Shown piece after piece: positions 42,388-51,031 of a stretch of 62,728 nt of DNA. The notes below the pieces were generated by a model. That model had not been told where the DNA came from, ran no database searches, and worked only from the letters and a program-made list of their open reading frames with translations. The stretch's first letter is position 1. Each line of letters starts with the position of its first letter. Position numbers and translations under genes: made by a program. The DNA is from Clostridia bacterium (GTDB taxonomy: Bacteria > Bacillota > Clostridia > Oscillospirales > CAG-272): positions 1 to 62,728 of the forward strand of contig JAFTXE010000125.1 in NCBI GenBank assembly GCA_017461745.1. The letters are read 5' to 3'.

Positions 42388-43686
42388 TTAAGAAGCCAAA
42401 AACTGCTTTAAGACAGCCTGTGGCACACCGCTTCGCGTCAGAAGCATCTGCAAATGCTCGGACGGCTCGTTCACCTTTATGAAGTCTCCCTCAATATGAT
42501 GTCTTCCGTCAATATACTCATTCTTGGTAATGTTATAACGGTAAAGGCATCTGTACTCGGTCTTGCCTTCGGGCGTTACCGCGCACTCGGATATGTCCAT
42601 TATCTTTCTCGAATTATCCTCGCACTTATGAGCGAAGACCACAAGCGGAAATGCCTGACGGGATTGTGCAAGGGATACTTCCATACCGAGTTGGAAGCGC
42701 CTTTGGCAGAGCAGAGAGATTCGTCCATGCGCCGATTCTGCGGGACCTGAGTGTACTGTTGTAACAACAGTATGACCTGTAAGCGATGCTTCGACTGCCG
42801 AGTTTGCTTCGGCATCTCTTATTTCTCCGACAACAACGATATCGGGATCGAATCGAAGGGCGGCAACTACAAGGTTTTCTTGCGTAATGTTATATGCCGT
42901 GTTCTCGCTCGGTCGGGACAGCGTGTGTACCACGTTGTTTTGTACCTCTCCGAAACGGTTGCGCCTTACAAGGAACAGCTCTCTTGCTCCCGACTCAATG
43001 CTGTATATACGCTTATCGTCGGGGATGCTTGAGAGCAGTGCGTTGAGTAGCGTTGTTTTACCCGATGAGGTTCGTCCGGCTACCACAAGTGATACGCCGT
43101 AGCGGATACACATCTCCAAGAATGACACCATTTCTTCTGTAGCCATTCGGTTGGTTATAAGGCACTTTCTGTCTATCTTCTGCGGGTGGAGCAGACGGAT
43201 AGATACCGCGATACCGCATTCATCGTCAACGATGGGAGCTTTAAGAGCTGTGATACGGGTATTATTCGGCAGATGCCCCTGTGCTATGGGAGTTGCGTTG
43301 TCGATTATCATTCCGCTGTGGTGCAGAAGCCTTTTGACTATATCCACGGCGTGCTGCGGAGAGTTGAAATGCTCCGCCAGCTTCTCCATGTGTCCGTCCG
43401 AGTATGTGAGCGTTACGTCATCCCAGGAGTTGACGTTTATCTCGTCAAGGTCGGGAGAGCCGAGAAAGGGAGTAAGGATGGAGTATTCCACCATCTCGCA
43501 GTAAAGACGGTCAATGAGCTGCTCGTCCGTCATTCCGTCCACCATATATCCGTTATCAAGAATATATTTCTCTATATAGTTCTTCAGATCCTCACGCTTT
43601 GATTCGTCTGTAAGAGCCGATGCGTAATATTTGGATATATATCTCTGTGTAAGAGTCAGGACGTCATACAGCTTAATACGCTCCAT
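42388..43686 (-). CDS. cpaF: CpaF/TadA-type pilus assembly ATPase
   Basis: 432 aa. Walker A AGRTSSGKTTLLNALL (about 205-220), Asp box and Walker B IVVVGEIRDAEANSAVEASLTGH, with arginines typical of secretion ATPases (RLLHPQKIDRKCLI). It powers Tad pilus extension at the membrane with TadB/TadC. It overlaps the CpaE-like gene by 14 bp. TadB/TadC normally follow directly; here the RloAB cargo intervenes. No Met-tail. Confidence 0.92.
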   Translation of the reverse strand: MERIKLYDVLTLTQRYISKYYASALTDESKREDLKNYIEKYILDNGYMVDGMTDEQLIDRLYCEMVEYSILTPFLGSPDLDEINVNSWDDVTLTYSDGHMEKLAEHFNSPQHAVDIVKRLLHHSGMIIDNATPIAQGHLPNNTRITALKAPIVDDECGIAVSIRLLHPQKIDRKCLITNRMATEEMVSFLEMCIRYGVSLVVAGRTSSGKTTLLNALLSSIPDDKRIYSIESGARELFLVRRNRFGEVQNNVVHTLSRPSENTAYNITQENLVVAALRFDPDIVVVGEIRDAEANSAVEASLTGHTVVTTVHSGPAESAHGRISLLCQRRFQLGMEVSLAQSRQAFPLVVFAHKCEDNSRKIMDISECAVTPEGKTEYRCLYRYNITKNEYIDGRHHIEGDFIKVNEPSEHLQMLLTRSGVPQAVLKQFLAS

Positions 43687-44443
43687 AGGTTACCACCTTT
43701 TCCGCAATCTCCCGCATTCGGTTGTCAAAGGCTTTGTCTCCTGTAGGCTCTACAAGGCTTCCTGTCTGCATTTGAACCTTGACTGCGGTACTAAACGGTA
43801 CAGTAAATCGAACGTCCTTCAGATGCGCCTTAGCTTCTTCTACGGGCATGAACACGTCGGCGTTTGGAGTGTTAAGCCCTTGGATATGCTCACCGAGCCT
43901 GTATTTGCCGTCAGCATAGACGGGTAATTGCGACAGGTAGTAGCTTATGCACTTGAGGTCGGGAGAAGCCAATCGGATTATCTGATCTGCCATCTCTATT
44001 GCCGTTGCGGACAGAACGCTGTTTTCGAGATTACTTGAGCAATCCACGATAACGTAATCGGCGTTATGGCAGAGTATATTGATAAGGTTTTCAGCCTTAG
44101 CTCTGCCGTATCTCGGGAAGGTAAACTTGTTATCTCCCGCGCGGTATCCGAAAAACACGAGATTTCCTCGGTTCTTGACGGTAACCGCGTTTCGCTCAAT
44201 ATCCTCGGCTTCGATCTCGGTCTTTGACAGCGGAACTCCCACGGAGCCGACGTCCTCGTGCTTCTCGTTGGGGAAGATTATGGGAAGAACGGGAGCTTCA
44301 AGGTCGCAGTAAAGGACTATTACAGTTGACTGATAGCGGTCATAGATAGCCGTTGCCAGCTTTGTCGCAATGGTTGTCTTACCGCTGTTGGGCGAACCCC
44401 ATACGGCAATGATCTTGGCTTTCCTTTCTTCCATATCAAGCAC
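43673..44443 (-). CDS. cpaE: CpaE/ParA-like ATPase of the Tad locus
   Basis: 256 aa with a ParA/MinD type P-loop (IIAVWGSPNSGKTTIATKLA, about 10-30), YCDLEAPVLP and DYVIVDCSSNLENSVLSA. CpaE-type ATPases place or start Tad pilus assembly. It has no N-terminal receiver domain, as is common for reduced Gram-positive versions. Overlaps CpaB and CpaF genes on both sides (8 and 14 bp). Confidence 0.8.
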   Translation of the reverse strand: MLDMEERKAKIIAVWGSPNSGKTTIATKLATAIYDRYQSTVIVLYCDLEAPVLPIIFPNEKHEDVGSVGVPLSKTEIEAEDIERNAVTVKNRGNLVFFGYRAGDNKFTFPRYGRAKAENLINILCHNADYVIVDCSSNLENSVLSATAIEMADQIIRLASPDLKCISYYLSQLPVYADGKYRLGEHIQGLNTPNADVFMPVEEAKAHLKDVRFTVPFSTAVKVQMQTGSLVEPTGDKAFDNRMREIAEKVVTYGAY

Positions 44444-45179
44444 CTGCCTTTACAAAATATGCCGCTTGCTCGTCGAGATATTTTTGCGCCTGTCCTGCTT
44501 CGCCTCTGTATTCGAGAGCAAAGTGCATTGACGAGGTCTTTTCGTATTCGGCAAGCAGTTCAGCCTGTGTCTGATTTACAAGAAGTGTTACGGTTACGGG
44601 CTGTGTGTTATCAGTAACGTCTGCCTTGTCAATACCCTTTGAGGTAGTGGAGGTAATGACCTTAACGTACTGAAGCTCTTCGGGAGTAAAGGCACCGCCT
44701 TGCTTTGAGTCATAGACAATGACCGAGATAATATCTCCTGTTTCCAGCTTTCCCGATACGCCTTGAGCGAAGCTGCCGATAGTCACGCTTATGACCTTCT
44801 GATCTCCCGCAAGGCTTCCGAGAATGTCACCCGCCGTATGCATATCCGACGTTATCTTGGCGGACATGATGTAGTCTCCCGCATACATATCCACGTTTGC
44901 GAATTTGCCGACAACGTCCTCTTTCTTGGTAATGAGGTTTTCGGGAACGTTATAGCTTCCTACCTTTACGACCTCGACCACGTCCTCGGTGATCATGCTT
45001 CCTTGCGGTATAGTCTCCTTGACTCTCACTACCTCTGTCTTACCGTCGGACACCTTATTTACAAGAGGAGCTACGCCAAAGCAGATAGCAAGCGCCGCAA
45101 TAATGCAAATAATGCCGACAATGGTTCGGTTGCTCAATGACTTTGAGCCAACCGATCTTGTTTTATTCTTATGCTTCAT
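44436..45179 (-). CDS. cpaB: CpaB/RcpC-like SAF-domain pilus protein
   Basis: 247 aa. One N-terminal helix (TIVGIICIIAALAICFGVAPLV) then a SAF domain (VVRVKETIPQGSMITEDVVEVVKVGSYNVPENLITKKEDVVGKFANVDMYAGDYIMSAKI) and a CpaB C-terminal region (ISVTIGSFAQGVSGKLETGDIISVIV). In Gram-negatives this protein acts at the outer secretin; here it is probably an extracytoplasmic assembly factor. Confidence 0.85.
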   Translation of the reverse strand: MKHKNKTRSVGSKSLSNRTIVGIICIIAALAICFGVAPLVNKVSDGKTEVVRVKETIPQGSMITEDVVEVVKVGSYNVPENLITKKEDVVGKFANVDMYAGDYIMSAKITSDMHTAGDILGSLAGDQKVISVTIGSFAQGVSGKLETGDIISVIVYDSKQGGAFTPEELQYVKVITSTTSKGIDKADVTDNTQPVTVTLLVNQTQAELLAEYEKTSSMHFALEYRGEAGQAQKYLDEQAAYFVKAGA

Positions 45180-45201
45180 TTGTTTTCCTTTCCGTCCTGA
45201 A

Positions 45202-45843
45202 TCATATCAGAAACATTATCATAGCGCCTACGGAGAGAAATGGCACGAGAGCAAAGGGCTTTTTCTCGGTCTGCTTTGTGACCTTATTGTAGATGCACAT
45301 AAATATAACGGCCACAAGAAGCCCCAAGAGATACGCGCATATTCCTTTCCAACCGCCAAGCAGAAAGGCGAGAGCAGTTGACAGCTTTATATCCGCGCCG
45401 CCAAGTGTCTTATGCGGTGGCAACAGAGCCATTGCCATCTGCGGAATAAATACGCAAAGCGCTCCGACTACCATTGACGTCATACCTATCTTCTCTACGT
45501 TAAGCAGTGCAAGTGCAAACACGATCACCCATATATAATCGTCAACTATGTGATAGTGTATATCCGATATGGAGGCGTACAGCAAAACAAACATAAGGAA
45601 TACACCCTGAATTGCCGTAACGGATAGTCCGAACCGAGCGAAAAGCAGAAGAGCTGTGATAGCCGTTATTGTCATCGTCAGAGGCATATTCGCCGTCTCT
45701 CCCTTTGCTCTTATGATCTTAACGAGCGTTGCTCCTACAAGCATTGACATTCCCACGAACAAAAGCATGGAAAGAAGCGTCGTGAATAGCTCTATGTCAA
45801 AGCTGTGTCCTATGGGAATCATAGGTCGTATATAAGAAACCAT
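45202..45843 (-). CDS. Prepilin peptidase (A24, CpaA/TadV type)
   Basis: 213 aa with about six helices. The two catalytic Asp sites are in SDIHYHIVDD and in LGGADIKLSTALAFLLG, the second being a Gly-Gly-Ala-Asp variant of the GxGD motif. It should cleave the basic leaders of the five pilin-like proteins encoded just upstream and of the pseudopilins downstream. Confidence 0.85.
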   Translation of the reverse strand: MVSYIRPMIPIGHSFDIELFTTLLSMLLFVGMSMLVGATLVKIIRAKGETANMPLTMTITAITALLLFARFGLSVTAIQGVFLMFVLLYASISDIHYHIVDDYIWVIVFALALLNVEKIGMTSMVVGALCVFIPQMAMALLPPHKTLGGADIKLSTALAFLLGGWKGICAYLLGLLVAVIFMCIYNKVTKQTEKKPFALVPFLSVGAMIMFLI

Positions 45844-45856
45844 TGTGTATACTCCT

Positions 45857-46387
45857 TTAGTAATTCTTTGTGGATGTCATCGTCCAATTAAGTCCGTCAC
45901 TGGTTACAAACGACATACCGTTTCCGTAGCTCAGATACGCGCCTTTGCCCGAATTGGTGCTTGACAGACCAATAGAAGAGGTGGTTGTTTTTACAGGAAC
46001 CCACTCCTTGCCGTCAAGACTGCGGCATACCAGCGAACGAGACGGATTCCGGATAGCTATTAAATGAATTAAGGTTTCTCCGTTTTGGATAGTAATATAT
46101 CGCGTTACGCTGCCTGTTTCTTCAAGTTCAGCAAGCTCACATTCCACCCATTCTTCCTCATCATAGGTATAGAGTAGCTTTCCGTCCTCTAACTTCATAG
46201 ACCTTTCGCCGCCCGTATTGGACATATCGTATATCTTGTCGTTCAGTCTGTCAAATACTCCGTTGTTTCCCGCAAAGAGCATATAAAGACCGCCGAGAAT
46301 AAGTGCGCCTACTACAACGGCAATCACGATAATGATGGCCGTATTGATATGCGTCTCGCCCTTTTTATCAGTTAAAATGCGTTTCAT
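45857..46387 (-). CDS. Modular pilin-like protein (paralogue C)
   Basis: 176 aa. The first ~42 residues are almost identical to paralogue B: a KRILTDKKGETHINTAIIII-like leader with Gly-Glu cleavage and a helix ending LYMLFAG. The external part is unlike B except for a SLDGKEWV / SDGLNWTM pattern, an Asp-box-like motif. It is probably a minor pilin or adhesin displayed on the Tad pilus. DNA around the start, including the ribosome-binding site, is nearly the same as in B, so the cassette was duplicated. Confidence 0.7.
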   Translation of the reverse strand: MKRILTDKKGETHINTAIIIVIAVVVGALILGGLYMLFAGNNGVFDRLNDKIYDMSNTGGERSMKLEDGKLLYTYDEEEWVECELAELEETGSVTRYITIQNGETLIHLIAIRNPSRSLVCRSLDGKEWVPVKTTTSSIGLSSTNSGKGAYLSYGNGMSFVTSDGLNWTMTSTKNY

Positions 46388-46408
46388 ACAGTTTCCTTTC
46401 TTTATCTG

Positions 46409-47014
46409 TTAGTTCGGTCTGATAATATCTGACCAACCACTGGTAGACCACGACAGTCCGTTACTTACCATGGTGTAATAATTACCTGATTTTCGTCTGA
46501 TAACGAATTTTTCTCCGCTAAACGATCCGGATTCGGACGGCAATGCATCATCTGTTCCATAATAAAAATGGGTTATAGCTGTGGCTGAAAATGTTCCTTT
46601 TTGCGTCCATGTGATACCGCCATCGGTAGATGCAAGGATATAATACTGCGATCCGTCTTGCATGAGAGCAACTTCTATCGGTTCACTCTCGGAGTTGTTT
46701 GACATTACTCCGTAGACCGTTGTCGTTTCGCTGAAGGTCGGCACATCGGCATCATTCCAATGCTTTCCATCGTAGGAGTATCTGAGAATATAGGTATTGC
46801 TTTCCTCATCGTAGTGACGCTCATATCGAAGCTCCTGAGTGTAGTCCATCATACCTGCTACCTCACCGTCGAGCTTATCCATGATACCGCCCTCGCCCGC
46901 AAAGAGGAGGTACAGACCTCCGAGAATAAGTGCGCCTACAACTACTGCAATCACGATAATAATTGCAGTGTTGATATGCGTCTCGCCCTTTTTGTCAGTT
47001 AAAATGCGTTTCAT
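46409..47014 (-). CDS. Modular pilin-like protein (paralogue B)
   Basis: 201 aa from the ATG at 47014 (GAAAGGAGACTGT upstream). Prepilin leader DKKGETHIN and helix; then a domain very like paralogue A (LDGEVAGMMDYTQELRYERHYDEESNTYILRYSYDGKHWNDADVPTFS) with repeated Asp-box type STDGGITWTQKG. The end of the protein differs from A. It is a likely exposed minor pilin; the repeated Trp-containing beta motif suggests ligand binding (inference). Confidence 0.72.
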   Translation of the reverse strand: MKRILTDKKGETHINTAIIIVIAVVVGALILGGLYLLFAGEGGIMDKLDGEVAGMMDYTQELRYERHYDEESNTYILRYSYDGKHWNDADVPTFSETTTVYGVMSNNSESEPIEVALMQDGSQYYILASTDGGITWTQKGTFSATAITHFYYGTDDALPSESGSFSGEKFVIRRKSGNYYTMVSNGLSWSTSGWSDIIRPN

Positions 47015-47031
47015 ACAGTCTCCTTTCCTGA

Positions 47032-47604
47032 TTAAAACGGAACGAGATCCGACCATGTGGGCATTGTCCAGGTTTCACCATAACTGTTAATAGTAAAATA
47101 TGTCTGTCCGCCTTGCCATACACGAATAACGAATTTGCCATCCGCCTTGCACTGAAATTTGTCTATACCTTTTCCGGTAAAGGTAAGTTTAGAATTCCAC
47201 GTTATACCGCCGTCCGTTGAAGTAATAACGTGATATGTCGTTCCATCTTGAATAAGCGCAACCTCAATCGGATTTTCTTCCGAACGATTGGACATTACTC
47301 CATAGATGGTAGCTGTATCACTGACTGTCGGTACATCGGCATCATTCCAATGTCTACCGTCATAAGAGTATCTGATGATATAGGTATTGCTTTCCTCATT
47401 GTAGTAGCGCTCATATCGAAGCTCTTGAGTGTAGTCCATCATATCTCCGACCTCACCGTCGAGCTTATCCATGACGCCGCCCTCACCCGCAAAGAGGAGA
47501 TACAGACCGCCGAGAATCAGCGCCCCGATAACAACGGCAATGATAATTTTTACGCCTGTGTCGATATGACCTTCGGCGCGGTTATTTGCAATTACATTTT
47601 TCAT
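47032..47604 (-). CDS. Modular pilin-like protein (paralogue A)
   Basis: 190 aa. The leader NNRAEGHIDTGVKIIIAVVIGALILGGLYLLFAG is shared in part with the major pilins (EGxIDTGVKIII) and in part with paralogue B, so it links the two groups. The external domain has YSYDGRHWND and TSTDGGITWNSK. It ends EPTW-free (TWSDLVPF) with no Met-tail. Probably a minor pilin of the Tad fibre. Confidence 0.72.
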   Translation of the reverse strand: MKNVIANNRAEGHIDTGVKIIIAVVIGALILGGLYLLFAGEGGVMDKLDGEVGDMMDYTQELRYERYYNEESNTYIIRYSYDGRHWNDADVPTVSDTATIYGVMSNRSEENPIEVALIQDGTTYHVITSTDGGITWNSKLTFTGKGIDKFQCKADGKFVIRVWQGGQTYFTINSYGETWTMPTWSDLVPF

Positions 47605-47673
47605 ATTGCTTTATCTCCTTTACGTTAAATTTGCCCCAAGGCGGCATTTCTGCCGCCTTGGATTGTTTCGGGA

Positions 47674-47907
47674 TCAAGTTCCCGAATAGTTGAACATCTC
47701 ACCGATCTTGGTGGTGAGAGTGGGGATGACTGTGGAGTTGAAGAGGGTGTAAAGACCTGCGAGGATAACGCCGCCGATAACGACACCGATAATGATCTTG
47801 ACACCTGTGTCGATATAGCCTTCAGCATTCTTGTTTTCGATTGCGAGCTTTGCGGATACAGCCGCGCCTGTTACCTTGTTTCTGATGTTCTGAAAAAATT
47901 TCTTCAT
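47674..47907 (-). CDS. Flp-type major pilin 2
   Basis: 77 aa, nearly identical in its second half to the preceding pilin gene product. Basic leader, Gly-Tyr cleavage site in NAEGYIDTGVKIIIGVVIGG, one helix, and a short TTVIPTLTTKI-like end. Size and layout are those of Flp pilins. Two tandem copies suggest recent duplication and possibly a mixed fibre. Confidence 0.8.
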   Translation of the reverse strand: MKKFFQNIRNKVTGAAVSAKLAIENKNAEGYIDTGVKIIIGVVIGGVILAGLYTLFNSTVIPTLTTKIGEMFNYSGT

Positions 47908-47943
47908 GTTATGTTTCCTTTCTGTTTGTGTTATTTGTTTTGA

Positions 47944-48177
47944 TTAGGTTCCGGAGTAGCTGAACATCTGAGTGATCTTGGTGGTCAGCGTGGGGATGAC
48001 CGTGGTGTTGAAGAGGGTGTAAAGACCTGCAAGGATAACGCCGCCGATAACGACACCGATGATGATCTTTACGCCTGTGTCGATATAGCCTTCAGCCTTC
48101 TTGTTTTCGATTGCGAGCTTTGCGGAGATGATTGCGGAATTTGCCTTGTTCTTGAGATTCTTAATAAAATTTTTCAT
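47944..48177 (-). CDS. Flp-type major pilin 1
   Basis: 77 aa: KAEGYIDTGVKIIIGVVIGG with basic leader before the Gly, followed by a helix and FNTTVIPTLTTKITQMFSYSGT. It differs from pilin 2 mainly in the leader and at a few positions. It is the first pilin gene after spoVG and has a strong AAAGGAAAAAC-type site. It probably makes the bulk of the Tad pilus. Confidence 0.8.
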   Translation of the reverse strand: MKNFIKNLKNKANSAIISAKLAIENKKAEGYIDTGVKIIIGVVIGGVILAGLYTLFNTTVIPTLTTKITQMFSYSGT

Positions 48178-48232
48178 GTTTGTTTTTCCTTTCGATTTTT
48201 GAATTTAAGATTTTGTTTTGTGTTTTTTTGGG

Positions 48233-48646
48233 TTACATTTTTTGTACGGGGATTTCTTCGTTTTGGGCGGTATTGGTTTGTACGCTTTGAGCCTGTTCGA
48301 GTGCTTGGTCATACTTTTCCAATACCGCCTTGCCGAGTGCTGTGCGTTCCTCGGATGTGGTGGGGTGGAACGTGTCGTGATAGGTTTTGTTACCTTCTGC
48401 GTCCTTTGTGGTGTACTGCGGCATCTTTATCCATCTGCTGCCGTCTTTTTCGTAAACAGCAATACCGTGGACTGCGTATTCGTCAATGTTAATGCTTGCG
48501 AACGCTTTAAGGGGACGGTTAGGATCATTCAAGAGACTGTCGATGCGTACGGATAACTTGTGCTTTGACACGTAAGGCTCTTTCTGTTCCTGCTCCGCTT
48601 TTTCCTTGGGAGACGCCATAGCAGCACCGCCTTTCTTTCCAGCCAT
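48233..48646 (-). CDS. spoVG: SpoVG-family regulator
   Basis: 137 aa. The core (LSVRIDSLLNDPNRPLKAFASINIDEYAVHGIAVYEKDG, IKMPQYTTKDAEGNKTYHDTFHPTT) is a complete SpoVG domain, which binds DNA or RNA. An acidic, Gln-rich C-terminal extension ends EEIPVQKM. The gene follows a terminator and opens the pilus/secretion operon, so it may regulate it. AAAGGAGGT precedes the ATG. Confidence 0.88.
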   Translation of the reverse strand: MAGKKGGAAMASPKEKAEQEQKEPYVSKHKLSVRIDSLLNDPNRPLKAFASINIDEYAVHGIAVYEKDGSRWIKMPQYTTKDAEGNKTYHDTFHPTTSEERTALGKAVLEKYDQALEQAQSVQTNTAQNEEIPVQKM

Positions 48647-48677
48647 ATCGGTTTACCTCCTTTCTTTGATTTGTTAT

Positions 48678-48718
48678 ATAAAAAGCCAAGAGACAGGCAT
48701 TTGCCTCATCTCTTGGCT
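48678..48718 (-). terminator. Terminator between the accessory block and the spoVG-pilus operon
   Basis: Minus strand AGCCAAGAGA-loop-TCTCTTGGCT (48684-48718) followed by TTTTTATAT. It ends transcription of the YodL/DUF3846 gene. Confidence 0.8.
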
Positions 48719-48731
48719 CTTTAACAGGATA

Positions 48732-49616
48732 TTACATTGCGATAAAAGTAAAACCGCAATCGTCTTGTACTTCATCTTGACTTATGTCTTCGGGCTGTTC
48801 AAATCTTCTTGAGTATTCCGTGACCTGCTCATCGGTAAGATCGCATAAATTACCGTGGTCATCGTCGTTTACGATAAACATCGGCCCTGCGTATATCGAG
48901 TTTCCGATTCGACGGTTTCCTTCCATGCCAATGAGCTTTGCTTCCTCATTGCTGACGACAACGGCGCTGTCATCAAAGGGATACGTTATCTCCATGAGCG
49001 ACGGCTCTCCGTTACGGCTGACAGCTCTTTGCCACATTTTATAATCGTCCACAACACGTATTTCCACGGGCTTTCGATTCGGCAGTATCATAAGAGCGCG
49101 AATACCGTCCATGTCCTCACACAGTGAGGAGTCAAAGTCTATCTTTTGCCAACCTGTTATCGAGTCGCAAAAGAAAAAGCCTTCCTCGGCAAGTCTTATG
49201 TGCTGACCGGCAAGGTTTTCGTACTGTATCGGAGTATTCTCGTCTTGGCATTCCCGCAGCATATCGTAGAAGTCATCGGAATCGGTATAATAAACCGTAT
49301 CGCCTACCTTTGCCACGTGATCCTCGCCCGCATACAGAAAATCTATCTTCCCGTACACCTCGGGAATATCGTCGATAACCTCGACCACGTCGGATACAGA
49401 CAGCGAATGTCCTTGATACGTTCCGATATAGTCCTCTCGAAATCCATTGAAAATGTTAAACACATTATCAAGGTGCATAGCCTTCACATCGCCGTGATAT
49501 ACGCATTTGTAAGCTGCGGGATCGATGCCGCCATGCTTCATAGTAAACTCATGGCTCATGAACTTTACGCCGTTCTTATCCTTTTCGCCGTCAAGCTGAT
49601 ATATCTTTATTCGCAT
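48732..49616 (-). CDS. YodL/DUF3846 accessory protein
   Basis: 294 aa. The N-terminal part (IKIYQLDGEKDKNGVKFMSHEF, YKCVYHGDV, LDNVFNIFN, GHSLSVSDVVEV) is a YodL domain. The C-terminal part (MILPNRKPVEIRVVDDYKMWQRAV, LIGMEGNRRI, IYAGPMFIVNDDDHGNLCDLTDEQVTEYSRRF) is DUF3846. Both domains recur in large 'polyvalent' proteins of phages and conjugative elements thought to act early in a new host. It ends DDCGFTFIAM, a weak form of the shared tail. Confidence 0.78.
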   Translation of the reverse strand: MRIKIYQLDGEKDKNGVKFMSHEFTMKHGGIDPAAYKCVYHGDVKAMHLDNVFNIFNGFREDYIGTYQGHSLSVSDVVEVIDDIPEVYGKIDFLYAGEDHVAKVGDTVYYTDSDDFYDMLRECQDENTPIQYENLAGQHIRLAEEGFFFCDSITGWQKIDFDSSLCEDMDGIRALMILPNRKPVEIRVVDDYKMWQRAVSRNGEPSLMEITYPFDDSAVVVSNEEAKLIGMEGNRRIGNSIYAGPMFIVNDDDHGNLCDLTDEQVTEYSRRFEQPEDISQDEVQDDCGFTFIAM

Positions 49617-49698
49617 TTTCTTTCTCCTTCATTAAAATGTTTATTGTTTTTTATGTGCGGAGCGTTTGAAAAAATTTTTATAATTTTCTCAAAAAGGG

Positions 49699-49727
49699 TT
49701 GATATTTTTTCTTTTTTAGGCTATAAT
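49699..49727 (+). promoter_or_regulatory. Promoter of the AAA/DUF4143 ATPase gene
   Basis: TTGATA (49699-49704), 17-bp T-rich spacer, TATAAT (49722-49727), 36 bp before the start codon. Confidence 0.78.
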
Positions 49728-49763
49728 AATATTAAATATTAAATCAGACAAAGGAGTGATATA

Positions 49764-50987
49764 ATGTATAGAAACAGACACGCCGAGCCAACCGTAAAAA
49801 CTCTTTCGCAAATGTTTGGCGCAATTCTTGTTGCGGGACCGCGACAGGTCGGAAAAACGACCATGCTGAAAAACATAACGCAAAATATCGGATACACCAC
49901 ACTTGACGATATTATAGTGAGAACTGCCGCCCAAGAGCAAAGCGGTACTTTTTTCAAAGACAACCCACCCCCCGTTTTTATTGATGAAATTCAAAAAGCT
50001 CCGGAGTTATTTGAGCAGATAAAAATGTATATAGATCGAGATCACCAAAAGGGACAGTTCTATATGTGTGGCTCTCAGCAATTCAAAATGATGAAGGGAG
50101 TAAGCGAATCACTATCGGGCAGAATCGGTCTTATTACCTTACTCGGCTATTCCTTGCGAGAGATAAAAAGCATAGATTTCAATACTCCGTTTATCCCTAC
50201 TGATGAATATTTTGCTGAAAGAAAGAAACAGCTTTCAGAAGTGAGCTACAACGATATATGGAATATCATTCATCGCGGCAGTATGCCTGAGCTTTGCGAA
50301 AATCCTGATTTTGATTGGCAAATGTTTTACGGTGCTTACCTTCGCACCTATATTGAGAGAGATGTCAGAGATTTAACAGAAATAGGTGATACTGTGAAAT
50401 TCTCAAAATTCATGGTTGCTGTTGCCGCCATGACTGGTAATCTTCTCAATTATGCATCCCTTGCCCGAGATGTTGGAATAAGTCAGCCAACAGCGGAAAG
50501 ATGGCTTTCTATTCTTGTTGCGTCAAATATTGTATACCTGCTTCAGCCGTATTCAAATAACGTAACTAAAAGAGCAGTAAAAACTCCAAAGCTATATTTT
50601 CTTGATACAGGACTCGCAGCATATCTCACAAAATGGAACACTCCGGATGTATTGAAAAATGGAGCTATGGCGGGAGCATTCTTTGAGAGCTTCGTTATTT
50701 CTGAAATTATCAAAAGCTATTACAACAAAGGAATTCTTGAGCCACCTATTTATTTTTATCGTGATAAGGAGATGAATGAGATAGATCTCATTATTGAGAA
50801 TGCGGGTATATTGCATCCAATAGAGATAAAAAAGCACGCTGATCCGACGAAAAAGGATGTTGAGGCATTCGATGTGCTTGACAAGATAATGGGTGTTGTT
50901 CGAGGCTCGGGTGGTGTAATATGTCTATATGACAATCTCATCACAATGAGAGGCAATGACCGTGTTATTCCTATAAAATATATTTAG
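49764..50987 (+). CDS. AAA_14/DUF4143 ATPase
   Basis: 407 aa. Walker A AGPRQVGKTTMLKNI (about 24-38), Walker B PPPVFIDEIQKAPELF, a winged-helix linker (YASLARDVGISQPTAERWLSIL), and a C-terminal DUF4143 part with restriction-fold residues (FESFVISEIIKSYY, NEIDLIIENAGILHPIEIK). This family is widespread, with suspected roles in signalling or defence; the function is unproven. It is the only plus-strand gene in the accessory block, has its own promoter and ends at a strong hairpin, so it is an independent cargo gene. No Met-tail. Confidence 0.88.
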   Translation: MYRNRHAEPTVKTLSQMFGAILVAGPRQVGKTTMLKNITQNIGYTTLDDIIVRTAAQEQSGTFFKDNPPPVFIDEIQKAPELFEQIKMYIDRDHQKGQFYMCGSQQFKMMKGVSESLSGRIGLITLLGYSLREIKSIDFNTPFIPTDEYFAERKKQLSEVSYNDIWNIIHRGSMPELCENPDFDWQMFYGAYLRTYIERDVRDLTEIGDTVKFSKFMVAVAAMTGNLLNYASLARDVGISQPTAERWLSILVASNIVYLLQPYSNNVTKRAVKTPKLYFLDTGLAAYLTKWNTPDVLKNGAMAGAFFESFVISEIIKSYYNKGILEPPIYFYRDKEMNEIDLIIENAGILHPIEIKKHADPTKKDVEAFDVLDKIMGVVRGSGGVICLYDNLITMRGNDRVIPIKYI

Positions 50988-50993
50988 TTTTAA

Positions 50994-51026
50994 AACCCCA
51001 AACGGAGAATTTATCCGTTTGGGGTT
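50994..51026. terminator. Bidirectional hairpin terminator
   Basis: A 13-bp perfect stem, AACCCCAAACGGA with TCCGTTTGGGGTT, between the convergent ATPase gene and AbrB gene. Confidence 0.8.
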
Positions 51027-51031
51027 GACTT

